From: Pyronema omphalodes
Taxonomy: Eukaryota > Ascomycota > Pezizomycetes > Pezizales > Pyronemataceae
DNA length: 64,000 nt
Direction: 5' to 3'
Assembly (NCBI GenBank): GCA_024516155.1
Contig: JAJJXM010000040.1
Coordinates: 124,001-188,000 of the forward strand
Position numbers and translations under genes: made by a program. The notes under the pieces were generated by a model. The model saw nothing but the letters and a program-made list of their open reading frames with translations, made no database searches and was not told where the DNA came from. Below, piece after piece: positions 48,692 through 61,700 of the stretch. Position 1 is the first letter of the stretch; every line of letters begins with the position of its first letter.

Positions 48692-49258
48692 AGAGAGATG
48701 CTTCGGCTCCTCCATGTTACGTTACAATAGAGAGCTTCCCAATCTATCGTACCACACAGGCCACAGTTGGCTCACTGCTGATAAAAGTCGTAGAGAGATG
48801 ATCGAGCTCCTCCATGCTATGTTACAATAGAGAGCTTCCCAATCTATTGTGTCACACAGGCCACAGTTTGTTGACTGCTGATAGAAGAAGCCGCGAAGAG
48901 ATGCTCGAGCTCCTCCATGCTATGTTACAATAGAGAGCTTCCCAATCTATCGTATCAGACAGGCCACAGTTGGCTCACTGCTGATAAAAGTCGTAGAGAG
49001 ATGCTCGAGCTCCTCCATGCTATGTTACAATAGAGAGCTTCCCAATCTATTGTGTCACACAGGCCACAGTTTGTTGACTGCTGATAGAAGAAGCCGCGAA
49101 GAGATGCTCGAGCTCCTCCATGTTACGTTACAATAGAGAGCTTCCCAATCTATCGTACCACACAGGCCACAGTTGGCTGACTGCTGACAGAAGCCGCGGA
49201 GAGATGCTCAAGCCCCTCCATATTATGTTACAATAGAGAGTTTCCCAATCTATCGAGA
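48692..49258. repeat. Tandem array of about 100-bp units
   Basis: Six units start at about 48692, 48792, 48895, 48995, 49098 and 49198, the last truncated. All share gttacaatagagagcttcccaatctat. Two alternating unit types are visible: type A ends ttggctcactgctgataaaagtcgt (last copy ttggctgactgctgacagaagccgc), type B ends tttgttgactgctgatagaagaagccgcg. This gives a roughly 203-bp higher-order repeat. No coding frame is kept through the array. Confidence 0.9.
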
Positions 49259-50178
49259 CATCTAACATTGTAAGCCCAATAAATTCGACCTCAAAGCACG
49301 TGTGGGGATATCTTACAACTGTTACCGGAAGTCCATGGTGTGTTGATTGGGGCCGTAAAAGGACGTTCAGAGAATTAGTACATAGTCCATCAGTTGTGTG
49401 ATAGTTACAGTCGATTACTGACAATTTCTAATATAGTAAGCCCAAGATACTCCATATCAAACAGCTGTGGTTTTGAATAATATGGATACATAACTTACCT
49501 GGCGTTCACGATGTTGATGTCTGCGTTGCGAGAGGGAAGGCACGGGGCGCGAACCAATGGAATTTGGCCTGCGTCTTGGAACCCTGGGTGGGTTTTGGAT
49601 TGCTTAGCTCTGTGTAGCTTTAGAAAGTTACAGCCACGGAGGGTTGCGGTATACTGACGCGTGGCGGATGTATTCGTTGGTGGTGCTCAAGGTTGAGTTA
49701 CTGAGATGAGGAAAGGCGGATAGGCGTGTCTATAAAGGGTAGAGACGGAGGAAATGGGAAAATGGTAGAAACCAAGAGAAGGATCAGGGGTTGCTGTTAT
49801 TTGGACAAACAAGGCCCTTACAAGCTTTCATGGCGGGGAATATTTTGTGGCCATGAATGTTTGCAGGTTGTTCAAGATAAGAAGATATATTAGGGCGGTC
49901 AGCCTGAGAATTATCATCAAACATCTGCTGACAAAGAGATGTCGGGAGATGATATTATTGATTGAGCAAACTATAATTTTATACAATGGAAGACGGATCC
50001 AAGATATCGTAATAGGCGGCGTAATGGGATGAAATCGAAAAAATGTAAAATTTTCAACAAACATTGTTACTCCAGAAAACAAAAAAGCCAGAAAAAAATA
50101 TCCAAACATCATCATCTCTAACCTTCAATCCCCTTGAATATGATCCACCTAACTCTGCCCTTTCAAAATCTTGCCAGT
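49259..50178. other. Spacer between tandem array and unknown gene
   Basis: No gene seen. The final 130 bp (about 50040-50170) are A/C-rich and likely the 3' UTR of the minus-strand gene that follows. Confidence 0.5.
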
Positions 50179-50823
50179 CTACACACTCTCATCCTCATCC
50201 AAAATCCGATAACAAGTAGCCTTTCTCTCATACTCATCCAACATATCCAGGACCTCCGTTTTAAAAACATTACTAAACCCCAACCTCCTCTCGCCAAGGA
50301 ACTCGAGAACCGGTTGTTTCCCCTCAAACTCACACTGCATAATCTTATTCTGCAGTCTATTATACGTATCCTCCACTTTTTCCTGTGCCAACTTTTCAAT
50401 CCAAATCGTCTCCAACGTCTCCTTTTCTTTCCTTGCTGCAATCGCTTTCCTCAATTTCATCACAGCCTTAACATTCTCCTCACTACGCGATCTTACGGCT
50501 GATACGTAGATCAGAAAAGATGTGAAAAGTCCTTTTAATACACCAGTATAAAGAAGTTCCATAACTGCGCTTTCACGGGCTTGTAATATTTCCCGGTCAT
50601 TTACATATCCCACAGCTCCTCGATTATCGGGGACGGGTAGGTGCAATCGTAAATTCTTTCGTAGGGCTTGAATACGGTGAAGTTCGAGAAGTAGCAACTG
50701 CTCAATGGTGCGGGATCCGGTGGTGCGGTATAATGTGGCGTTTTTGGTCAGGGAGAGAATTCGCTTGGAGTCGTGGGTGGTTAGGATTGTGTGGTCGTTG
50801 TTTGTGGTGGTGGTGAGAGACAT
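50179..50823 (-). CDS. Unknown 214-residue protein
   Basis: A single uninterrupted ATG-to-stop frame with a natural composition. I do not recognise the family. The N-terminus is Thr-rich (about residues 3-16). From about 40 onward it is strongly helical, with a Leu-rich block (EQLLLLELHRIQALRK) and a short hydrophobic stretch at about 103-116 (GVLKGLFTSFLIYVSAV) that is too charged around it to be a sure membrane segment. A Lys/Glu-rich likely coiled coil follows (about 118-165). The end is acidic (DEDES). Competing frames on the plus strand are weaker. It lies 1.5 kb from the Avl9 stop, on the same strand. Confidence 0.6.
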   Translation of the reverse strand: MSLTTTTNNDHTILTTHDSKRILSLTKNATLYRTTGSRTIEQLLLLELHRIQALRKNLRLHLPVPDNRGAVGYVNDREILQARESAVMELLYTGVLKGLFTSFLIYVSAVRSRSEENVKAVMKLRKAIAARKEKETLETIWIEKLAQEKVEDTYNRLQNKIMQCEFEGKQPVLEFLGERRLGFSNVFKTEVLDMLDEYERKATCYRILDEDESV

Positions 50824-52295
50824 GTTGAGTTGGATGTTGGTAAAGGATATGGATATGTTTGGCTGAGAAATTGGCTTGTGGTTAGCTTGGTGATCCGTAA
50901 AAGGCGGTGGGGATTATGGATACCAGATGTAATGGCTGTACCAGTTGATGTTGTGGTATTTATTTTTTTGAAAAAAAAAACAGAACAAACCTGGTAAAGT
51001 GGTACATCAACGTGGGTTTAAATAAGGAACAAGATCTGGGAACAAACGAGGAGATGGATTCCAACTATGCTTCCTGATAAATGAACAATGTCTCAGGGTT
51101 GAAACACACATTTAGTGAATACTCAGTCCTGTACCATTCCATTGAGTTTACCAGCCTGTTAGACATCGAACGAAAACCTTATCCTGGTGGTTGATATGCC
51201 CAATTACTCCGCCCCGCCATTCAACAAACCGATTCATTTGATCAAGCTTCATTCATGTCTTTCTACTTACTATACAAAAGGAAGCATAGAAACTACTTAA
51301 ACCTAAAGTGAAAACAAATTCGATAGAACCTATTAACAGAGCTGAAATACTTCCTTTGACGTTTTGTACTAATGTTTGAGTCTTTGCACTTTGTTTCATC
51401 TGTATAGTGCACTCCATTACCCCTCTGATATTTTGATCATATTCTGTCTCTGCTGAAGATGCCCTTTCATAGCTCCGACGATTAAAACCCTATGACCCTC
51501 GAATCGTCTCATTGCCCCAGAGATTCAAGAGGGACGGCGTTCAAATCTTGCTGCTTAAGAAAATCTTCTGAAGTGAACAGAGGGCGCGAGTTTATCGTTG
51601 CCAGGGCCGTACATCCTGTTATTATAAGTGCAGACATATACAAACTTTGACAAGTATTTCACTGCCATCTGAGAACGGCCCATGGGTAAACTCATTGAAT
51701 GGACATGCTGTAACTAAGGTTTACTGATCACCGCCTACAACTTCAAAATTTCCAGGTGCTATAAGCATCAAGACACATGCACCCAAGTATTATCACTCGA
51801 CCCTGGCACCACTGTCGTAACTTTCAAAAAATCTCCTTGAATTACTATCTCCCCATGATATGATATCTAATTCCTTAAAATTCCATAAGCGTGCTAACAT
51901 AAAATACTATATGTTGGGGATAATAATTCTCCATGCATCCTGGTATATATAAACATCTAATCGGTAAATCTTATACGATCTTGTACATCTTTAAAAACAT
52001 GCATCATATCTTCATCCTCGTCTGTCCTAATCTTTACCCCCTTTGATCTGTTTCTCTCCTCTAACCACACTCTCACAACATTACACCCTTTCTCTTTCCG
52101 CTCTCCCCTTTCAATCTCTTTCTATCCCCCATGCAAACCGCAACAAAAAAACAATGCAAAATAATGCATCAAAAATTAGAAAATAAACGAGGGTACCCTC
52201 ACCGCTCCTTCGCTTCAAAACTCAAAAAAAGGAAAGAAAAAGAAAAACATTAAAAAAAAAAACCAAAACAAAATTACAACGCGCTATTCATTCCA
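50824..52295. other. Spacer between unknown gene and AVL9
   Basis: No gene seen. The part from about 52000 to 52295 is A- and C-rich and is probably the AVL9 3' UTR. Confidence 0.55.
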
Positions 52296-55200
52296 TTATT
52301 TGTTCTCAAACATTGCCATTCTTGATGCTAGTCCCTCTCCGATCTTCCGACTTCTTCTCGAGGCGGTGGAGCCAGCAGGGGAAGGGGGTGCAGGAGACTC
52401 TCCGACCTTGCTGGTGATGCTTGCGGTGCTACCGGTACGGAAACGACGGGGAGGAGTGGAGGGCATGGGGGTGTCTTTAGGACAGGTGGCGTTGTCGGCC
52501 ATGAAGATGGAAGAGGGGCGGACCTTTTTGGGGGTGGAAGGACGTTCGGAGTCGGCAGTCATGGTAGAAGAAGGAGAGGAGAGAGCGGGGAGGGCGGAGT
52601 CATCAAGGACAGGGGCGACGGCGAGAACGGGGTGCTCCTTAGCTTTGGTGGACTCAGCCTCCTTGGCGGACTCGATCTCCTTGACGAAATCATCGATCTG
52701 GGACTCGACGCTGGACTCTCCCTCCATGGATTCGGCAATAGACTCAGTCTGAATAGACTCAGCGATGGATTCAGCCTTGGAGGGAAGAACATGGACCGTG
52801 GTCTGAACCTTAGGCTCGTCCTTCACAACCTCAACCTCCTTGATGCTCTCGGCCTTGTTAACCTCAGGGAAGTCCTTGAACTGGACCTTGGTCTCAGTCT
52901 TAGGAGTCTCGATCTGCTCGTCGCCCTCCTCCTCCTCTTCCAAAGTGCTCTGCATATGCGAGGCCTCGATCTTCTGCTCTACCGGGTCAGAAACCATCAT
53001 GGACATTCTCACGGGTGCCTCAGACTCCGCAAGAGCCTTTGCCAATGCGGCCGCGGCCTGAGCCTCCAATGCTCTTGCAAGGGACTTGGGTCTCATAAAA
53101 CCACTGGCAATAGGCAAGGTCTCGTCTCCATCCTCATCAAGGTTGATCATACTGATCCTCTTGTTGAGCTCCTGTCTTCTCTTCTCCTCTTCCTCCTCTC
53201 TTCTTCTCTCCTCCTCCTCCTCTTCTCTCTTGAGCAACTTAACACCATCCAACACTGAAGCGTCGTCCTCGTAGTCGGTCTCCTCCATCTCGTCGTAGTT
53301 GTCCTCGTCCTGGTTGTCTCCCGGTAATGGCCAGGAGTCGTGACCCTCAGCGGCAGCCTTCTCGACGGGGGTGAGGGGAAGATCCTTGTTGGGGGAGATG
53401 GGGGAGGTGACCTTCAAAGCGTCAGATTCCTCGGTGATGGCACCAGGAATGCTGAGAGCAGTCATGTCGTTCTTCTCCGGTAGAGGAGGAGGGGGAAGGC
53501 TCTTCCGGACGTCGAAGGTTGGAGTCTTGATCTCTTGGCTACGACGCTTGACCTCGGAATCCCATACAGTTTCCCTAACAATCTCCTGGGAACTCTCTCT
53601 GGTAGGTGTAGTGGCCTCTGACTCCTGGTCCTTCTTGCTATCCCAAGAACCCTTGGACCAGCGGGAGAAGATGGAGGAGCGAGCGGAAGGCTTCTCATCA
53701 GGCGAGGTGACCTCGGAGGGAGGAGTCGAAATACCGGTAATCTTCTTGCGTTTCTCACCGGCCCAGGCGGCCCAAGAGGAGATGTAACCGGTCTTTGCGG
53801 GGATTTCAGAACCAGTGGGGGACTGAGGAGCGATGCTGGGAGCGGGGGACTTGGTGGAGTCGGTCTCGGACTGAATTCGGCGTTGCTCACGGTACTGCTC
53901 GATGTTGCGGTTAAGGTTGACGAAGGCAAGGGAGAGGTTAGTGCGGCCGGCGGTCCAAGTGTTTGCTACTGCTGCTTTTCCGGTACTCAATTTCTCGTCG
54001 AGGCCAAGATCAGAAACTTGCTGGGCAATACGTCTCTGGACATCTTCTACCGTAAGGCCACCCGCCATGATATGTTTCGGGTGGACAAGATCGAAGGGGA
54101 TTTCAGGATCAGTGAATTTCTGGAAAATTCTGAAGTTCTCGGTCTTCTTCCAGTACTCAACGAACTCCGGGTTGAAGTCAATCGATGGGTCTCCCTCTAT
54201 TCAAAAATTAGTTATTGTGATACTGAGATACTGGATTGATTCCTACCAATCTCGGGCAAAGCGTAATTACCGGTATTTCCTGCTGCAGCATTGCGCTCCA
54301 AATACAGGTGATATTTCACGGCAGAAATCATAGACAAAATATACTCCTCGAACTGCAACCGGATATACTCCTCACTTCCCACAAAACCCATAGTCTTGGG
54401 GCGTGATGGATCAGCATCATCCCAGGATTCTGTTACCGAGAGCACTAAGCTGTCAATCCATCGTCTATCAGCAGCAGAAAGGTTCAAGGCGGTTCGTAGC
54501 GAAGGTGACATGATGTTAACAGTCTTCTCCTCGAGCTATTGGTTATTTTAGCATGAATTACTACTGACTGAAAAGAACAGGAAGCTTACGTTGATCAAGA
54601 CATCAGAGTATCTATCTCTCTGCTGTAACAGCAAGGAGTTTGTGCTTCCAACAATGTACGATTTAGTCCCAACATCCGCCAAAATATCAAGTTGTTGTAG
54701 TGGTGTATATGGCCCAAACAAAGCACCCTACAGTAAATAATATTAGCAAAATATCGAGATATAAGGGGCAATTTTAATCTGCAGCTAACCTTTCCGAAAA
54801 TCTGAAGCGGTAAACCCATAAACGAAAGTACTGTGCCAAAGTCAACAAAACACCTTACGTCATAAACCAGAAATTACTAACATGAATTCCTGTCACTCGT
54901 CTTCACCGAAGTCGGCTTAACCAACGTCGACTCATAATGGTCCAACTCAGGATCACTACAATCCCTCAAGTTCCGTAGTAGTCCAGGAATGAGCGAAATC
55001 AACGAAAACTGCGTCATGCAAAGCTTCTCTCCTCTAGTTCCGAAGAAGAGCATCTTGGGCTGTAACAGCATGCATTTAAACAGAACCAACGCCTGGTGCT
55101 TGTACTCGTAGACCAACTCTCTCAACGGCAAACCTATTGTTGTAGCCCGTCAGCGGTAGTCCGATGTAGAAAAATTGTTTCGTTTGTGATGAACTAACCG

Positions 55201-56191
55201 ACATAATGATCCCGCTCGCGATCGTCGTTTGCAGTAACCCTTAAGCTTATTTTCAGACTCTCTTGAAAGCGCTGATCATGCAAGCGTTAGCCGAATTCTT
55301 AAATCCACTGCATCTGAGCATCCGGGTAGATGGCCTGGTCCCGGTAGTCCAGTAATCTGATGGAGACAGATATACACACCCTGATAATATCCAAATCCTC
55401 AAAATTCCTCTGTGCGAACCAAGCCTGAGTAACCGCACTGAGTTGCTCCTTTAAATGCCCAAAGAAAACTGTCGGAGTATCCGCAATCACTACCACTGCT
55501 TTCTGTACCGTACTCCTGGTAACATCCGCCGGCCTATCGATGAGCTCCCTTGAATCCAGTTGCCTTGTGCATGAGATTCCGAAAAGTGTTGAAGTTTTAG
55601 CTGACGAAGACTTAGACTTGGGCGACGCATCCCCCGAAGCCGTTGAAGCCGTCGGCGAAGCAGATGTAGCAGGCGCAGCCGCATCTCCGTCCGTTGCAGC
55701 ATCTGTTGACACCGGTAGTTCCGCCTCGGTAACCTTCTCAGGCTCCTCAGCAGGGCCTATCCTATGCTTCAAAGTAAAATAAGAGAAATCCTCCGAAAAC
55801 GTATGCGCGCCATCAGTGAGAGCAAGAAACGGTAGTAATGGCCAATCGGAAATATCGTCTTCGTTTTCAACTCCTATCCATTGTTCTACTTCTGGACCTC
55901 TGTTGTTGTTAGCTTGTGATCTTCAACTAACAACTTCCCCTTCCGTGCTCCTCAGATGCAATATTCCCAACCTCCTCCTCTTCCTCCTCCTTCTGCGCTC
56001 AATTCAAAGTCGCGACCTCCCCGGGTACCGGCTGCTTCGCGCATCGGAGAGATATCGCGACTTGCACTTCGGCTCCTAGCATCTAGTATCATACCCCGAT
56101 CCATCGCGTCCGGAAGTGCACCCGTCGCCCCTTTACAGCTCCACCTCCGCATATCCCGAAAAAAAAAAGAATAGGTAAACATACCTGGCAT
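52296..56191 (-). CDS. Avl9, DENN-type late secretory pathway protein
   Basis: Avl9 proteins carry a DENN-like fold and act in exocytic transport from late Golgi to plasma membrane. Exons on the minus strand include about 55383-55907 (GPEVEQW, LPFLALTDGAHTFSEDFSYFTL, then RPADVTRSTVQKAVVV), 54880-55135 (LFFGTRGEKLCMTQFSL, LIPGLLRNL), 54590 to about 54790, 54247-54535 and the large last exon 52296-54196. Between the first two blocks lies a low-complexity Ala/Ser/Thr insert (about 45 residues). The last 500 residues are Ser/Pro/Glu-rich and likely disordered, with a long Glu/Arg run (EEEEEERRREEEEEKRR) and repeated AESI/ESIAES words. Introns are about 45-60 bp. The ATG at 56191 (ATGCCAG then gtatgt) can be joined to GTCCAG near 55907 in frame, but the usual N-terminal VDFHH block is not visible between, so the 5' end is uncertain. 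Confidence 0.85.
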
Positions 56192-57286
56192 GATTAAAGT
56201 TTATGATGCTAACGATCGGATAGCTACTCTCCTTATGATTCCCCATTACGGTAGTTATATGTTAATTCTCCAGGATTGGTTGGTTGAGTTATTTAACTTC
56301 CTTAACCCTCTCTTTGTTGACTGTGAGTGATACTATGTCCGTATCTTTCCGTTTGTATCTCGGTGGTAGTGTATCGTATTGCAGTGATAGTGTGATCTGC
56401 TCTATAGTTTTCTTTGGAGCTCTGGGAGTAGAGAACGGAGGTGAGGTGTGTGATTAAGGATTAGTTGGTTTAGAGTTCTGGCTGGTTGGCTTTCGGACTT
56501 CGCTTCCTCACGGTCGAGAACAACAGCTGTTTCCCCGGGTCCAGTCCATCAAATTCAATCGGCGGGAATGATTCTGCCGGGTAACTTAACCAACCCCAAC
56601 CAACCTTATTTAATGGCTGGTTACATAGAAAGGGGATAAGATCTAACCCTTTATGAAGTTTTAGCTCCATTTTCATGCTTTCACACCGGATTATCATGGA
56701 CTAGCTTTGGATGTCTTTGACTATCTTCGACTAGTCCGTGATAGCTACGCATGGCTTAGCCTGGTCGAGCCTGGTATTTACCTAGCTAAAGAATAGCGCG
56801 TGCTGCGCGTCGGTTATCCTCATATGGGAGCACTCGTTTCACTGTTTCAAGGGTTCCCACTGCCCAGGGGATGGATGGTTTCACGGGTGTCAGCCGTCAG
56901 TTGACGTTTGCAGATCACACGCAACCTTCCGACATGCCACCCAAAAACTTCACTCAAGTCATGCAGATACCCTCAATTTCACAAGTTTCGTATCTCTACA
57001 AATAAAAAAAAGAAATAGAATTTCATAAAGTAAGATATATAAAACTTGATTCTCAACGTTCGAGATATTCGTAACAGGGGTATCTATCGTCCACCAAACC
57101 AGCAATCATCAATGCAGAGGCTACCATCGCCTAAAAACCTTTCAACCACAACCTTATCCACAAAACCAAAGCAAAGATAAACCTACCTACCCACTTATAC
57201 CTGCCCACCTACCCACCCACACGAACTTGAAGGTATAAATCATTAATGAAAGCAAAAAAGTAAAACTAAAGCTACCCACCGCTCCC
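56192..57286. other. Spacer between AVL9 and HOG1
   Basis: No gene seen. About 57000-57286 is A/C-rich and fits the HOG1 3' UTR. The rest should hold the AVL9 promoter. Confidence 0.55.
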
Positions 57287-58724
57287 TCAACCCTGCTGGT
57301 TATCAATATTGTGATAATCAAGGATTTCCGAGTACCTGGTATTATTAGCCCTTATTCACGAGTAGATTTCAAGTTACCCACATCATAATCTTCCATGTAT
57401 CGACGGGTAAATCAGCGTCGTTGAATGACCAATCAAATTTCTCCTCCGCAGCCGGCTCATCCGAGGGATCGTGGTAAGGCGCTAGGTACTCATGTGAAAG
57501 ACCAGCCTCTGCAGAAATTCTCTTCTTGGGGTCGAAGACTAGCATTCTTTCGAGGAGATCAATTGCTGGTGATATTTTGTCAGCAACTTGCTGCATGAAT
57601 ATTGGTGCGGGGTTCTTTACCCATTGGATCAGCGTTCTTAAACTTGTTGACCAAGGGCTGGCGTGCGCGCTTGGGCAGGGACTGAACAAATCTGAGGGTC
57701 TTTCAAATATGTTAGCATGTAGCTCTACTAATCATGAGCAATAAAAGACTGATTGCGTACGTTTTCACTGCAAATAGTTTGGATAACATCGTCGGGAGGA
57801 GTTCCAAGCAATTCAGTGATGATAGAGAACTGGTTGACATGGTCCTTTCCGGGGAACAATGGCTTTCCTTCCAACATCTCCGCAAAGATACATCCCGCAC
57901 TCCAGATATCAACCTCAACATCATACTTTTGCCATGTCAACATAATCTCCGGTGCTCTGTAGTATCGTGTTGAAACGTATCCGGTCATCTGGGGGTCCTG
58001 GATTCGGGCAAGTCCGAAGTCGCAAATCTTGAGGTCGCAGTTCTCGTTGACCAAAATGTTGCTGGGCTTGAGGTCACGGTGTACAACTCCAGCGGAGTGA
58101 ACATACTTGAGGCCTCTCAATATCTGATAAAGAAAGTATTGAATGAACTGTTTCTCAAGTGGCCGAGAAGTAAGTAGACGATGTAGATCCGTTCCCAGGA
58201 GCTCGGTGACGAAGTAACTAGAAGTTGTAACACGGCTTGTCAGTCCAAACACCAGGCATTATCAGAAACGCGCAGCTTCTCACATGTCCTCCAAGGGTGA
58301 AATGAAAATATCGCTCAAGCTGATGATCTATTGCTTGTTAGCTGGAGCAGTTTCGTAGAAGTCTAAGCGCTGTACGTTTTCGTGCCGGAGGTGCTTCAAT
58401 AGCTTCAATTCACGATACGTCCTCTTGGACAGTACCGGAGTGCTGAAAGGCTTCATGATCTTTTTTACGGCAACGGATTGACCAGTCAACATGTCTTTGG
58501 CAGAACTGTACAACACGCGGTTAGGTATAAATTTTCAAAAGCTCAAACACCTCATAATTACCATACGAGCCCGAAGGCTCCCATTCCAACCGGCTGAAGA
58601 TCAGTGTATCTGTATAAATTCAATAAGCACGCGTACTTGATGCCAAGAATACGGATCAAGGCAAGTACCGACTGGTGATTTCGAAAGTAGTTCCGAAGAT
58701 CTGAGCACGGACAAACTCGGCCAT
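57287..58724 (-). CDS. Hog1-type stress-activated MAP kinase
   Basis: Hog1 (p38 family) phosphorylates Ser/Thr targets after osmotic and oxidative stress and shuttles between cytoplasm and nucleus. It is rebuilt from about eight exons with short introns (exon 1 58669-58724), predicted near 357 residues, the usual length. Visible motifs are [16 protein letters not shown] at the start, the GMGAFG P-loop, VAVKK with the ATP lysine, [13 protein letters not shown], the activation-loop TGY in [17 protein letters not shown] (p38/Hog1 signature) and the common-docking-like acidic region after [10 protein letters not shown]. The last intron uses donor gtgggt after ATGAT and acceptor ccag, restoring MMYSEILD and a TGA at 57287-57289; reading through it would end after WVT. 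One intron lies in frame between HEN and IISLSDIF. No missing catalytic residue. Confidence 0.96.
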
Positions 58725-61700
58725 GATGAATGTAGATGTGTTAGGCTGGCGGAAGTTTGTAGCGGTTGCTGGTGACTAGCTGACGAAAGTGAAAGTGACG
58801 AATTATCAGATCGTTAACGAGGTAAAGGCAATCGTAGACTGGAGACTTTCAACCGTGGTTTAGCATACATAAAAGGCAGGCTCTTCTCTCACACAGGGGT
58901 TTATTTCTCAAAGGAAATATTCTGATAGCGATGATTGTGCTGCAATGCAGCCAGGAGGGTATTATCCCCACAGTTTATTTTTGAAGCTTTAGGGTGGGGG
59001 GATGCTGCCCGGATAGCGGGGAAGAGAGGGATCACGGAGGACACAGGGGAACACGGGAGGAGCACTTACGGCGAGAGTGGCGGCCCTTTACTATGGCTCC
59101 TTAAATAACTGGCTAGAGAAGTAGGGTTTTCAAAATGCTTTTCGTTGACGGCTCGTGGAGATTTTCGACAGGCGAAGGTAGGTGCAGTTAAAGACGAGGA
59201 TGGAAGGGAAAATAAGGGCCGGCTCAAGTGTGATGTGGAGATCGGTGGAGTGGGTGGCGGGAGACTGAAGCAGGTCGGTGCGGGGCTACCTATCTGTCTG
59301 GCGAGTTGGCTTCGATAGGTTGTGTTTAAGAGCACCGGTGGTTGAGAGGCGTGACTTGACAGGCGGAACGCGGTGACTTTTGCTTTTCGAGATGTAGAAA
59401 GGGAAACGATCGGGGACAACTTAAGACTTATCAATCATAAACAAGATGGACGCTTCACTCATCAACTATAATTCTCTATGTCGTCGCGCATCCGGAATTT
59501 AAGTAGAGGACAGCCCTGAGGTTCCCCTTCTGAGCTTGCAATTGTTTGTAATTTGCGGCAGAGTAGGCGAAGAGGGCACCAAGAGACGCACAGTGACGAA
59601 CGTCATAGAGCGGGGTAACCCATTCCAGCATGATGCAGCATAAGGTGGGTTAGTCCAGTTCACGGCGCTGTCTTCGGGGAACCACCACGACCGCTGCCAC
59701 AAACAGCTGGAGACCTCAGCCCCGATGACACCGATCGGGCTTGGAGGGGAGGAAGGGATATGCCTCAAAGGAATAGACTCTTCACCTGGACAACGAGATA
59801 CAGGATGACAAGCAGGGTAAATTCCATTCAGAGGAGTGTGATTGACTGGTATAATTGGTTGGAAGCTTCTCCCGTTATCCGTTATCCTCGATGGGAAGGG
59901 AGGGGGGAGGGATGGGGGAGGGCAGCGATTGGGAGTGGTGAGCGGGTGGTACGCAGAAACGCTGAGGGCCAAGGTAGATACCCGGTCGGCGCGGGGGTTG
60001 GGGTTGGGGGGGGGGGGGGGGTGCTGCCAACTTTACGATGGGAACTAACAGCGGGGAGACAGGAGCCCAGTGGGGCAACACGAAGAAGTGTTATACACGA
60101 GTAGATGGGATATCAGTAAGCATAATCAGACTGGCCACTGCCTGGTCGAGTGCTGAAAGGACACGCGTATGAAATTGCAAATATATTCATGCGGACTTTG
60201 CTGTTTATCCTATGCCCATTCTGTTTTTATTTATTCAATTTCTGTAATTATTTATCTTTCTGATATACCTTCCATAAACACTCGCATGTTTAGACGCCTA
60301 ATGCAAGCAGCCCCTCCTCCAAAAGCCACGACGCGGCATTATGTCATCGATCTCAAAAATTATGTATGTAGCTGTAACGACGAGCTAAACAGTCGTTGGG
60401 TGACCCAAATGAGTAGACTATGGCGCCATAGAGCAGATACAGTTGATTGCATTAGATACACGAAGTGTATCCTACGATACCAACACCACGGTCTAGCATC
60501 GGAGTGTGAATTCCCATGATATTCCATGTGTCATTCCCATGATACTCATCCAGTACTCGAACAGTGCACGGTAACCAAATCATACCCAGTCAACCGGTTC
60601 CGCAACATTAAACTTTCTCGTCCTCGTGAGATGCCCCGCCCTGCTATCGGAGTGTGACAGTCAGAGAAGCTTTTGAAACCGTAGGGATCCCTGGAGTATG
60701 CCCTAGATTACGCCAAACAAAAAGTCATGCTTTTCCTAACATAACAGGCTGATGACATGAAAATTCTCGTGTATCTCCGATGACGATGACTTTTCTTCAC
60801 GTCAGAATAAGTTTTCCTGTTTGGGATAACGAAAACTCTCGGATCGCGGATAAACCGGTTCTCATCCGACTGTGCGTTTTGCATCCATCCCTAGCAAAGC
60901 CCTTGTAAAGTGACGTGCAAGCAAAGTGAAGTTGCATCGAAGCTGCATTGAAGCTGAGTCGCAGCTGAGTCGAGATACGAAGCAGGTGAATACTAATGAA
61001 TGAATCAGTGTAAAATCCAACACAAAATATCACACCTTGTTGGGTAAATTTCACGGAAAATGAGAATATAAACTCGGGATCGGGGTCTCCTAGCCGAGTA
61101 GCCCCAAAGCCACATGTTCCCCGACAAGGCCCGGTCCATAATCAATCCCGCCAGCCATAGGCCTCCACAATAAAAGCTTTTCATCGAATCTCGGCATCGG
61201 CCATTGGTGTCATCGTATCCGTAGTCCTCCGATTTTAGTAGAGCTGCTCAAGTTTATTCGGCGTGCGGAATTTGAAAAAGCATCGATAGCCCGAATCTCG
61301 AAAAACGGTGACAAAAGTTTAAATCGCTACACACAGTTCGGTGTTCGGAATCTTTCGGTGGAATGCTCACGCAAAGAGTTAGTCAGTCAAGTCTTCTTTT
61401 ATACTTTGGAGGTGATGCATATCGATGTCACCATTCCTTGAATTTGAGATTTCCTTTGAGTTGGATCTTCAAAATTGGGGGTATATTTTTAGACCAAAGC
61501 TGTAGACGCTAGATGTTCAAGAAAACAGGGCAGATGAACATGAACGCTACCCTAGGCTCTATTCGTCGAAGCAAAGGGAACCAAGGGAGCGAAAGGAAAC
61601 CTAGGAAAATCTCTGGGAAACTAGGTTAGTTTTGCCGATCATTTCTCATTTTCGATTTTCGTGAACCTTGTGGATTTAGAGCAAGTTGAGCAGACCACTG

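Noticed and set aside
59499..59972. 157-codon minus-strand ORF upstream of HOG1
   Set aside because: Pro-rich by composition, overlapped by open frames on the other strand, no motif and no intron pattern.
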